From Aristolochia californica (Eukaryota > Streptophyta > Magnoliopsida > Piperales > Aristolochiaceae): 64,000 bases of DNA. Location: NCBI GenBank assembly GCA_029961685.1, contig JARWKL010000009.1, positions 16,363,237 through 16,427,236 on the forward strand. Reading direction: 5' to 3'. Positions 10,765 to 23,100 of this stretch are shown piece by piece; positions within the stretch are counted from its first letter, which is position 1; every line of letters begins with the position of its first letter. The translations under genes were made by a program, and so were the position numbers. The notes below the pieces were generated by a model. It made no database searches, was not told the DNA's origin, and saw only the letters and a program-made list of their open reading frames with translations.

Positions 10765-13700
10765 GTAAGTAAAGAAAATTTATTCACACACCACAAATGA
10801 AGAAAAAAGTTTTCTCATCCAAGTTTGGGAAATTCCACTAGTTCAGCAACCCCAATAGGTTGGAATTTGATAAGAAAGAGATTTTTCTACACATGCTTTA
10901 AAAAATGGATATGCATGGCTCGAAACATGTTAAAGTTGCAAATGACCCATGGATCCAAACCTTTCAGAAAGAATAAAAAACTTCTCATTAAATTCTCAAG
11001 TGAACGTGCCGTGGGATATTTAACCGAGTCAAACAAGCCATTATTTTGCCCATTAACAAAAAGCTGACCTAGCGATCATTGATCATTGTAAACTGATTTA
11101 TCATGCGTAACGGGCCACATTTTTTTAAGGAATGACTTTTGGGTTGGAATTCAACACTCAGTTTAAAATTCTCTCGCCTCCCCTTTTCCCGACGATTGCA
11201 AAACCTGATATATAAAGACTAAAACGAGTTTTAAATCCCTAAAAATTACACAAACTTTTTGGAAATATTTCTCTCCATATTTGTGCATTGTGCATTTCCA
11301 TTTTAGATGTGTACATTTTTCTTAAATCAAAACTTGAGTTTTCACTTTTTCCTTCATCTCGTAGACAAAAAACAGAATAGATGACAACGAAATGAAAATT
11401 TTAGACTCTGTGTATGGAGAAAACTTAAAGCAATAACAAACGTATGTAAAGAAAATTTATTCACACACCACAAATGAAGAAAAAAGTTTTCTCATCCAAG
11501 TTTGGGAAATTCCACTAGTTCAGCAACCCCAATAGGTTGGAATTTGATAAGAAAGAGATTTTTATACACATGCTTTAAAAAATGGATATGCATGGCTCGA
11601 AACATGTTAAAGTTGCAAATGACCCACGGATCCAAACCTTTCAAAAAGAATAAAAAACTTCTCATTAAATTCTCAAGTGAACGTGCTGTGGGATATTTAA
11701 CCGAGTCAAACAAGCCATTATTTTGCCCATTAACAAAAAGCTGACCTAGCGATCATTGATCATTGTAAACTGATTTATCATGCGTAACGGGCCACATTTT
11801 TTTAAGGAATGACTTTTGGGTTGGGATTCAACACTCAGTTTAAAATTCCCTCGCCTCCCCTTTTCCCGACGATTGCAAAACCTTATATATAAAGACTAAA
11901 ACGAGTTTTAAATCCCTATAAAATTACACAACTTTTTGGAAATATCTCTCTCCATATTTGTGCATTGTGCATTTCCATTTTAGATGTGTACATTTTTCTT
12001 AAATCAAAACTTTAGTTTTCACTTTTTCCTTCATCTCGTAGACAAAAAACAGAATAGATGACAACGAAATGAAAATTTTAGACTCTGTGTATGGAGAAAA
12101 CTTAAAGCAATAACAAACGTAAGTAAAGAAAATTTATTCACACACCACAAATGAAGAAAAAAGTTTTCTCATCCAAGTTTGGGAAATTCCACTAGTTCAG
12201 CAACCCCAATAGGTTGGAATTTGATAAGAAAGAGATTTTTCTACACATGCTTTAAAAAATGGATATGCATGGCACGAAACATGTTAAAGTTGCAAATGAC
12301 CCATGGATCCAAACCTTTCAAAAAGAATAAAAAACTTCTCATTAAATTCTCAAGTGAACGTGCAGAGGGGTATTTAACCGAGTCAAACAAGCCATTATTT
12401 TGCCCATTAACAAAAAGCTGACCTAGCGATCATTGATCATTGTAAACTGATTTATCATGCGTAACGGGCCACATTTTTTTAAGGAATGACTTTTGGGTTG
12501 GGATTCAACACTCAGTTTAAAATTCCCTCGCCTCCCCTTTTCCCGACGATTGCAAAACCTGATATATAAAGACTAAAACGAGTTTTAAATCCCTAAAAAT
12601 TACACAAACTTTTTGGAAATATCTCTCTCCATATTTGTGCATTGTGCATTTCCATTTTAGATGTGTACATTTTTCTTAAATCAAAACTTGAGTTTTCACT
12701 TTTTCCTTCATCTCGTAGACAAAAAACAGAATAGATGACAACGAAATGAAAATTTTAGACTCTGTGTATGGAGAAAACTTAAAGCAATAACAAACGTAAG
12801 TAAAGAAAATTTATTCACACACCACAAATGAAGAAAAAAGTTTTCTCATCCAAGTTTGGGAAATTCCACTAGTTCAGCAACCCCAATAGGTTGGAATTTG
12901 ATAAGAAAGAGATTTTTCTACACATGCTTTAAAAAATGGATATGCATGGCACGAAACATGTTAAAGTTGCAAATGACCCATGGATCCAAACCTTTCAAAA
13001 AGAATAAAAAACTTCTCATTAAATTCTCAAGTGAACGTGCAGTGGGATATTTAACCGAGTCAAACAAGCCATTATTTTGCCCATTAACAAAAAGCTGACC
13101 TAGCGATCATTGATCATTGTAAACTAATTTATCATGCGTAACGGGCCACATTTTTTTAAGGAATGACTTTTGGGTTGGGATTCAACACTCAGTTTAAAAT
13201 TCCCTCGCCTCCCCTTTTCCCGACGATTGCAAAACCTGATATATATAAAGACTAAAACGAGTTTTAAATCCCTAAAAATTACACAAACTTTTTGGAAATA
13301 TCTCTCTCCATATTTGTGCATTGTGCATTTCCATTTTAGATGTGTACATTTTTCTTAAATCAAAACTTGAGTTTTCACTTTTTCCTTCATCTCGTAGACA
13401 AAAAACAGAATAGATGACAACGAAATGAAAATTTTAGACTCTGTGTATGGAGAAAACTTAAAGCAATAACAAACGTAAGTAAAGAAAATTTATTCACACA
13501 CCACAAATGAAGAAAAAAGTTTTCTCATCCAAGTTTGGGAAATTCCACTAGTTCAGCAACCCCAATAGGTTGGAATTTGATAAGAAAGAGATTTTTCTAC
13601 ACATGCTTTAAAAAATGGATATGCATGGCACGAAACATGTTAAAGTTGCAAATGACCCATGGATCCAAACCTTTCAAAAAGAATAAAAAACTTCTCATTA

Positions 13701-14187
13701 AATTCTCAAGTGAACGTGCAGTGGGATATTTAACCGAGTCAAACAAGCCATTATTTTGCCCATTAACAAAAAGCTGACCTAGCGATCATTGATCATTGTA
13801 AACTGATTTATCATGCGTAACGGGCCACATTTTTTTAAGGAATGACTTTTGGGTTGGGATTCAACACTCAGTTTAAAATTCCCTCGCCTCCCCTTTTCCC
13901 GACGATTGCAAAACCTGATACATAAAGACTAAAACGAGTTTTAAATCCCTATAAAATTACACAAACTTTTTGGAAATATCTCTCTCCATATTTGTGCATT
14001 GTGCATTTCCATTTTAGATGTGTACATTTTTCTTAAATCAAAACTTGAGTTTTCACTTTTTCCTTCATCTCGTAGACAAAAAACAGAATAGATGACAACG
14101 AAATGAAAATTTTAGACTCTGTGTATGGAGAAAATTTAAAGCAATAACAAACGTAAGTAAAGAAAATTTATTCACACACCACAAATG

Positions 14188-17100
14188 AAGAAAAAAGTTT
14201 TCTCACCCAAGTTTGGGAAATTCCACTAGTTCAGCAACCCCAATAGGTTGGAATTTGATAAGAAAGAGATTTTTATACACATGCTTTAAAAAATGGATAT
14301 GCATGGCTCGAAACATGTTAAAGTTGCAAATGACCCATGGATCCAAACCTTTCAAAAAGAATAAAAAACTTCTCATTAAATTCTCAAGTGAACGTGCGGT
14401 GGGATATTTAACCGAGTCAAACAAGCCATTATTTTGCCCAAGCTGACCTAGCGATCATTGATCATTGTAAACTGATTTATCATGCGTAACGGGCCACATT
14501 TTTTTAAGGAATGACTTTTGGGTTGGGATTCAACACTCAGTTTAAAATTCCCTCGCCTCCCCATTTCCCGACGATTGCAAAACCTAATATATAAAGGCTA
14601 AAACGAGTTTTAAATCCCTAAAAATTACACAAACTTTTTGGAAATATCTCTCTCCATATTTGTGCATTGTGCATTTCCATTTTAGATGTGTACATTTTTC
14701 TTAAATCAAAACTTGAGTTTTCACTTTTTCCTTCATCTCGTAGACAAAAAACAGAATAGATGACAACGAAATGAAAATTTTAGACTCTGTGTATGGAGAA
14801 AACTTAAAGCAATAACAAACGTAAGTAAAGAAGATTTATTCACACACCACAAATGAAGAAAAAAGTTTTCTCATCCAAGTTTGGGAAATTCCACTAGTTC
14901 AGCAACCCCAATAGGTTGGAATTTGATAAGAAAGAGATTTTTCTACACATGCTTTAAAAAATGGATATGCATGGCACGAAACATGTTAAAGTTGCAAATG
15001 ACCCATGGATCCAAACCTTTCAAAAAGAATAAAAAACTTCTCATTAAATTCTCAAGTGAACGTGCAGTGGGATATTTAACCGAGTCAAACAAGCCATTAT
15101 TTTGCCCATTAACAAAAAGCTGACCTAGCGATCATTGATCATTGTAAACTGATTTATCATGCGTAACGGGCCACATTTTTTTAAGGAATGACTTTTGGGT
15201 TGGGATTCAACACTCAGTTTAAAATTCCCTCGCCTCCCCTTTTCCCGACGATTGCAAAACCTGATATATAAAGACTAAAACGAGTTTTAAATCCCTAAAA
15301 ATTACACAAACTTTTTGGAAATATCTCTCTCCATATTTGTGCATTGTGCATTTCCATTTTAGATGTGTACATTTTTCTTAAATCAAAACTTGAGTTTTCA
15401 CTTTTTCCTTCATCTCGTAGACAAAAAACAGAATAGATGACAACGAAATGAAAATTTTAGACTCTGTGTATGGAGAAAACTTAAAGAATAACAAACGTAA
15501 GTAAAGAAAATTTATTCACACACCACAAATGAAGAAAAAAGTTTTCTCATCCAAGTTTGGGAAATTCCACTAGTTCAGCAACCCCAATAGGTTGGAATTT
15601 GATAAGAAAGAGATTTTTCTACACATGCTTTAAAAAATGGATATGCATGGCACGAAACATGTTAAAGTTTCAAATGACCCATGGATCCAAACCTTTCAAA
15701 AAGAATAAAAAACTTCTCATTAAATTCTCAAGTGAACGTGCAGTGGGATATTTAACCGAGTCAAACAAGCCATTATTTTGCCCATTAACAAAAAGCTGAC
15801 CTAGCGATCATTGATCATTGTAAACTGATTTATCATGCGTAACGGGCCACATTTTTTTAAGGAATGACTTTTGGGTTGGGATTCAACACTCAGTTTAAAA
15901 TTCCCTCGCCTCCCCATTTCCCGACGATTGCAAAACCTGATACATAAAGACTAAAACGAGTTTTAAATCCCTATAAAATTACACAAACTTTTTGGAAATA
16001 TCTCTCTCCATATTTGTGCATTGTGCATTTCCATTTTAGATGTGTACATTTTTCTTAAATCAAAACTTGAGTTTTCACTTTTTCCTTCATCTCGTAGACA
16101 AAAAACAGAATAGATGACAACGAAATGAAAATTTTAGACTCTGTGTATGGAGAAAATTTAAAGCAATAACAAACGTAAGTAAAGAAAATTTATTCACACA
16201 CCACAAATGAAGAAAAAAGTTTTCTCATCCAAGTTTGGGAAATTCCACTAGTTCAGCAACCCCAATAGGTTGGAATTTGATAAGAAAGAGATTTTTATAT
16301 ACATGCTTTAAAAAATGGATATGCATGGCTCGAAACATGTTAAAGTTGCAAATGACCCATGGATCCAAACCTTTCAAAAAGAATAAAAAACTTCTCATTA
16401 AATTCTCAAGTGAACGTGCGGTGGGATATTTAACCGAGTCAAACAAGCCATTATTTTGCCCAAGCTGACCTAGCGATCATTGATCATTGTAAACTGATTT
16501 ATCATGCGTAACGGGCCACATTTTTTTAAGGAATGACTTTTGGGTTGGGATTCAACACTCAGTTTAAAATTCCCTCGCCTCCCCTTTTCCCGACGATTGC
16601 AAAACCTGATACATAAAGACTAAAACGAGTTTTAAATCCCTATAAAATTACACAAACTTTTTGGAAATATCTCTCTCCATATTTGTGCATTGTGCATTTC
16701 CATTTTAGATGTGTACATTTTTCTTAAATCAAAACTTGAGTTTTCACTTTTTCCTTCATCTCGTAGACAAAAAACAGAATAGATGACAACGAAATGAAAA
16801 TTTTAGACTCTGTGTATGGAGAAAACTTAAAGCAATAACAAACGTAAGTAAAGAAAATTTATTCACACACCACAAATGAAGAAAAAAGTTTTCTCATCCA
16901 AGTTTGGGAAATTCCACTAGTTCAGCAACCCCAATAGGTTGGAATTTGATAAGAAAGAGATTTTTCTACACATGCTTTAAAAAATGGATATGCATGGCAC
17001 GAAACATGTTAAAGTTGCAAATGACCCATGGATCCAAACCTTTCAAAAAGAATAAAAAACTTCTCATTAAATTCTCAAGTGAACGTGCGGTGGGATATTT

Positions 17101-20100
17101 AACCGAGTCAAACAAGCCATTATTTTGCCCAAGCTGACCTAGCGATCATTGATCATTGTAAACTGATTTATCATGCGTAACGGGCCACATTTTTTTAAGG
17201 AATGACTTTTGGGTTGGGATTCAACACTCAGTTTAAAATTCCCTCGCCTCCCCTTTTCCCGACGATTGCAAAACCTGATATATAAAGACTAAAACGAGTT
17301 TTAAATCCCTAAAAATTACACAAACTTTTTGGAAATATCTCTCTCCATATTTGTGCATTGTGCATTTCCATTTTAGATGTGTACATTTTTCTTAAATCAA
17401 AACTTGAGTTTTCACTTTTTCCTTCATCTCGTAGACAAAAAACAGAATAGATGACAACGAAATGAAAATTTTAGACTCTGTGTATGGAGAAAACTTAAAG
17501 CAATAACAAACGTAAGTAAAGAAGATTTATTCACACACCACAAATGAAGAAAAAAGTTTTCTCATCCAAGTTTGGGAAATTCCACTAGTTCAGCAACCCC
17601 AATAGGTTGGAATTTGATAAGAAAGAGATTTTTCTACACATGCTTTAAAAAATGGATATGCATGGCACGAAACATGTTAAAGTTGCAAATGACCCATGGA
17701 TCCAAACCTTTCAAAAAGAATAAAAAACTTCTCATTAAATTCTCAAGTGAACGTGCCGTGGGATATTTAACCGAGTCAAACAAGCCATTATTTTGCCCAT
17801 TAACAAAAAGCTGACCTAGCGATCATTGATCATTGTAAACTGATTTATCATGCGTAACGGGCCACATTTTTTTAAGGAATGACTTTTGGGTTGGGATTCA
17901 ACACTCAGTTTAAAATTCCCTCGCCTCCCCTTTTCCCGACGATTGCAAAACCTGATACATAAAGACTAAAACGAGTTTTAAATCCCTATAAAATTACACA
18001 AACTTTTTGGAAATATCTCTCTCCATATTTGTGCATTGTGCATTTCCATTTTAGATGTGTACATTTTTCTCAAATCAAAACTTGAGTTTTCACTTTTTCC
18101 TTCATCTCGTAGACAAAAAACAGAATAGATGACAACGAAATGAAAATTTTAGACTCTGTGTATGGAGAAAATTTAAAGCAATAACAAACGTAAGTAAAGA
18201 AAATTTATTCACACACCACAAATGAAGAAAAAAGTTTTCTCATCCAAGTTTGGGAAATTCCACTAGTTCAGCAACCCCAATAGGTTGGAATTTGATAAGA
18301 AAGAGATTTTTATACACATGCTTTAAAAAATGGATATGCATGGCTCGAAACATGTTAAAGTTGCAAATGACCCATGGATCCAAACCTTTCAAAAAGAATA
18401 AAAAACTTCTCATTAAATTCTCAAGTGAACGTGCGGTGGGATATTTAACCGAGTCAAACAAGCCATTATTTTGCCCAAGCTGACCTAGCGATCATTGATC
18501 ATTGTAAACTGATTTATCATGCGTAACGGGCCACATTTTTTTAAGGAATGACTTTTGGGTTGGGATTCAACACTCAGTTTGAAATTCCCTCGCCTCCCCT
18601 TTTCCCGACGATTGCAAAACCTGATATATAAAGACTAAAACGAGTTTTAAATCCCTAAAAATTACACTAACATTTTGGAAATATCTCTCTCCATATTTGT
18701 GCATTGTGCATTTCCATTTTAGATGTGTACATTTTTCTTAAATCAAAACTTGAGTTTTCACTTTTTCCTTCATCTCGTAGACAAAAAATAGAATAGATGA
18801 CAACGAAATGAAAATTTTAGACTCTGTATATGGAGAAAACTTAAAGCAATAACAAACGTAAGTAAAGAAAATTTATTCACACACCACAAATGAAGAAAAA
18901 AGTTTTCTCATCCAAGTTTGGGAAATTCCACTAGTTCAGCAACCCCAATAGGTTGGAATTTGATAAGAAAGAGATTTTTCTACACATGCTTTAAAAAATG
19001 GATATGCATGGCACGAAACATGTTAAAGTTGCAAATGACCCATGGATCCAAACCTTTCAAAAAGAATAAAAAACTTCTCATTAAATTCTCAAGTGAACGT
19101 GCAGTGGGATATTTAACCGAGTCAAACAAGCCATTATTTTGCCCATTAACAAAAAGCTGACCTAGCGATCATTGATCATTGTAAACTGATTTATCATGCG
19201 TAACGGGCCACATTTTTTTAAGGAATGACTTTTGGGTTGGGATTCAACACTCAGTTTAAAATTCCCTCGCCTCCCCTTTTCCCGACGATTGCAAAACCTG
19301 ATACATAAAGACTAAAACGAGTTTTAAATCCCTATAAAATTACACAAACTTTTTGGAAATATCTCTCTCCATATTTGTGCATTGTGCATTTCCATTTTAG
19401 ATGTGTACATTTTTCTTAAATCAAAACTTGAGTTTTCACTTTTTCCTTCATCTCGTAGACAAAAAACAGAATAGATGACAACGAAATGAAAATTTTAGAC
19501 TCTGTGTATGGAGAAAATTTAAAGCAATAACAAACGTAAGTAAAGAAAATTTATTCACACACCACAAATGAAGAAAAAAGTTTTCTCATCCAAGTTTGGG
19601 AAATTCCACTAGTTCAGCAACCCCAATAGGTTGGAATTTGATAAGAAAGAGATTTTTATACACATGCTTTAAAAAATGGATATGCATGGCTCGAAACATG
19701 TTAAAGTTGCAAATGACCCACGGATCCAAACCTTTCAAAAAGAATAAAAAACTTCTCATTAAATTCTCAAGTGAACGTGCTGTGGGATATTTAACCGAGT
19801 CAAACAAGCCATTATTTTGCCCATTAACAAAAAGCTGACCTAGCGATCATTGATCATTGTAAACTGATTTATCATGCGTAACGGGCCACATTTTTTTAAG
19901 GAATGACTTTTGGGTTGGGATTCAACACTTAGTTTAAAATTCCCTCGCCTCCCCTTTTCCCGACGATTGCAAAACCTGATACATAAAGACTAAAACGAGT
20001 TTTAAATCCCTATAAAATTACACAAACTTTTTGGAAATATCTCTCTCCATATTTGTGCATTGTGCATTTCCATTTTAGATGTGTACATTTTTCTTAAATC

Positions 20101-23100
20101 AAAACTTGAGTTTTCACTTTTTCCTTCATCTCGTAGACAAAAAACAGAATAGATGACAACGAAATGAAAATTTTAGACTCTGTGTATGGAGAAAATTTAA
20201 AGCAATAACAAACGTAAGTAAAGAAAATTTATTCACACACCACAAATGAAGAAAAAAGTTTTCTCATCCAAGTTTGGGAAATTCCACTAGTTCAGCAACC
20301 CCAATAGGTTGGAATTTGATAAGAAAGAGATTTTTCTACACATGCTTTAAAAAATGGATATGCATGGCACGAAACATGTTAAAGTTGCAAATGACCCATG
20401 GATCCAAACCTTTCAAAAAGAATAAAAAACTTCTCATTAAATTCTCAAGTGAACGTGCAGTGGGATATTTAACCGAGTCAAACAAGCCATTATTTTGCCC
20501 ATTAACAAAAAGCTGACCTAGCGACCATTGATCATTGTAAACTGATTTATCATGCATAACGGGCCACATTTTTTTAAGGAATGACTTTTGGGTTGGGATT
20601 CAACACTCAGTTTAAAATTCCCTCGCCTCCCCTTTTCCCGACGATTGCAAAACCTGATACATAAAGACTAAAACGAGTTTTAAATCCCTATAAAATTACA
20701 CAAACTTTTTGGAAATATCTCTCTCCATATTTGTGCATTGTGCATTTCCATTTTAGATGTGTACATTTTTCTTAAATCAAAACTTGAGTTTTCACTTTTT
20801 CCTTCATCTCGTAGACAAAAAACAGAATAGATGACAATGAAATGAAAATTTTAGACTCTGTGTATGGAGAAAACTTAAAGAATAACAAACGTAAGTAAAG
20901 AAAATTTATTCACACACCACAAATGAAGAAAAAAGTTTTCTCATCCAAGTTTGGGAAATTCCACTAGTTCAGCAACCCCAATAGGTTGGAATTTGATAAG
21001 AAAGAGATTTTTCTACACATGCTTTAAAAAATGGATATGCAAGGCACGAAACATGTTAAAGTTGCAAATGACCCATGGATCCAAACCTTTCAAAAAGAAT
21101 AAAAAACTTCTCATTAAATTCTCAAGTGAACGTGCAGTGGGATATTTAACCGAGTCAAACAAGCCATTATTTTGCCCATTAACAAAAAGCTGACCTAGCG
21201 ATCATTGATCATTGTAAACTGATTTATCATGCGTAACGGGCCACATTTCTTTAAGGAATGACTTTTGGGTTGGGATTCAACACTCAGTTTAAAATTCCCT
21301 CGCCTCCCCTTTTCCCGACGATTGCAAAACCTGATACATAAAGACTAAAACGAGTTTTAAATCCCTATAAAATTACACAAACTTTTTGGAAATATCTCTC
21401 TCCATATTTGTGCATTGTGCATTTCCATTTTAGATGTGTACATTTTTCTTAAATCAAAACTTGAGTTTTCACTTTTTCCTTCATCTCGTAGACAAAAAAC
21501 AGAATAGATGACAACGAAATGAAAATTTTAGACTCTGTGTATGGAGAAAATTTAAAGCAATAACAAACGTAAGTAAAGAAAATTTATTCACACACCACAA
21601 ATGAAGAAAAAAGTTTTCTCATCCAAGTTTGGGAAATTCCACTAGTTCAGCAACCCCAATAGGTTGGAATTTGATAAGAAAGAGATTTTTCTACACATGC
21701 TTTAAAAAATGGATATGCATGGCTCGAAACATGTTAAAGTTGCAAATGACCCATGGATCCAAACCTTTCAAAAAGAATAAAAAACTTCTCATTAAATTCT
21801 CAAGTGAACGTGCGGTGGGATATTTAACCGAGTCAAACAAGCCATTATTTTGCCCATTAACAAAAAGCTGACCTAGCGATCATTGATCATTGTAAACTGA
21901 TTTATCATGCGTAACGGGCCACATTTTTTTAAGGAATGACTTTTGGGTTGGGATTCAACACTCAGTTTAAAATTCCCTCGCCTCCCCTTTTCCCAACGAT
22001 TGCAAAACCTGATATATAAGACTAAAACGAGTTTTAAATCCCTAAAAATTGCACAAACTTTTTGGAAATATCTCTCTCCATATTTGTGCATTGTGCATTT
22101 CCATTTTAGATGTGTACATTTTTCTTAAATCAAAACTTGAGTTTTCACTTTTTCCTTCATCTCGTAGACAAAAAACAGAATAGATGACAACGAAATGAAA
22201 ATTTTAGACTCTGTGTATGGAGAAAATTTAAAGCAATAACAAACGTAAGTAAAGAAAATTTATTCACACACCACAAATGAAGAAAAAAGTTTTCTCATCC
22301 AAGTTTGGGAAATTCCACTAGTTCGGCAACCCCAATAGGTTGGAATTTGATAAGAAAGAGATTTTTCTACACATGCTTTAAAAAATGGATATGCATGGCT
22401 CGAAACATGTTAAAGTTGCAAATGACCCATGGATCCAAACCTATCAAAAAGAATAAAAAACTTCTCATTAAATTCTCAAGTGAACGTGCGGTGGGATATT
22501 TAACCGAGTCAAACAAGCCATTATTTTGCCCATTAACAAAAAGCTGACCTAGCGATCATTGATCATTGTAAACTGATTTATCATGCGTAATGGGCCACAT
22601 TTTTTTAAGGAATGACTTTTGGGTTGGGATTCAACACTCAGTTTAAAATTCCCTCGCCTCCCCTTTTCCCGACGATTGCAAAACCTGATATATAAAGACT
22701 AAAACGAGTTTTAAATCCCTAAAAATTACACAAACTTTTTGGAAATATCTCTCTCCATATTTGTGCATTGTGCATTTCCATTTTAGATGTGTACATTTTT
22801 CTTAAATCAAAACTTGAGTTTTCACTTTTTCCTTCATCTCGTAGACAAAAAACAGAATAGATGACAACGAAATGAAAATTTTAGACTCTGTGTATGGAGA
22901 AAATTTAAAGCAATAACAAACGTAAGTAAAGAAAATTTATTCACACACCACAAATGAAGAAAAGAGTTTTCTCATCCAAGTTTGGGAAATTCCACTAGTT
23001 CAGCAACCCCAATAGGTTGGAATTTGATAAGAAAGAGATTTTTCTACACATGCTTTAAAAAATGGATATGCATGGCTCGAAACATGTTAAAGTTGCAAAT

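Larger units (their letters stand above)
10123..10799 (+). repeat. Representative monomer (M16) used to map internal motifs
   Basis: This 677-bp monomer carries few private variants and serves as the reference for the internal elements annotated below. In order it holds a SpeI-type ACTAGT at 10160-10165, overlapping NcoI CCATGG and BamHI GGATCC sites at 10270-10279, AATAAA at 10295-10300, a GATCATT doublet at 10397-10410, TATATAAAG at 10532-10540, TCTCTCTCC from 10591, a GTGCATT doublet at 10606-10620, an AG acceptor-like site ending at 10687 and GTAAGTAAAG from 10765. The BamHI site was present in every monomer I compared, whereas NcoI is lost in the CCACGG variants (M9, M18, M30, M39). Confidence 0.9.
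1..14187 (+). repeat. 21-monomer block, first copy (M1-M21)
   Basis: Monomers start at 1, 669, 1345, 2023, 2692, 3360, 4038, 4706, 5384, 6062, 6739, 7417, 8093, 8770, 9447, 10123, 10800, 11477, 12154, 12831 and 13510. M1, M4, M5 and M7 carry the 9-bp deletion. M3, M4, M6, M8-M11 and M21 have TACATAAAG in place of TATATAAAG together with CCCTATAAAA. M15 (9447-10122) is the only member here with the 1-bp deletion class. M18 (11477) shares with M9 (5384), exactly 6,093 bp upstream, the variants CCACGGATCC and GCTGTGGG. The next monomer after M21 (14188) again begins with the M1-specific CTCACCC variant, which defines the block length. Confidence 0.93.
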
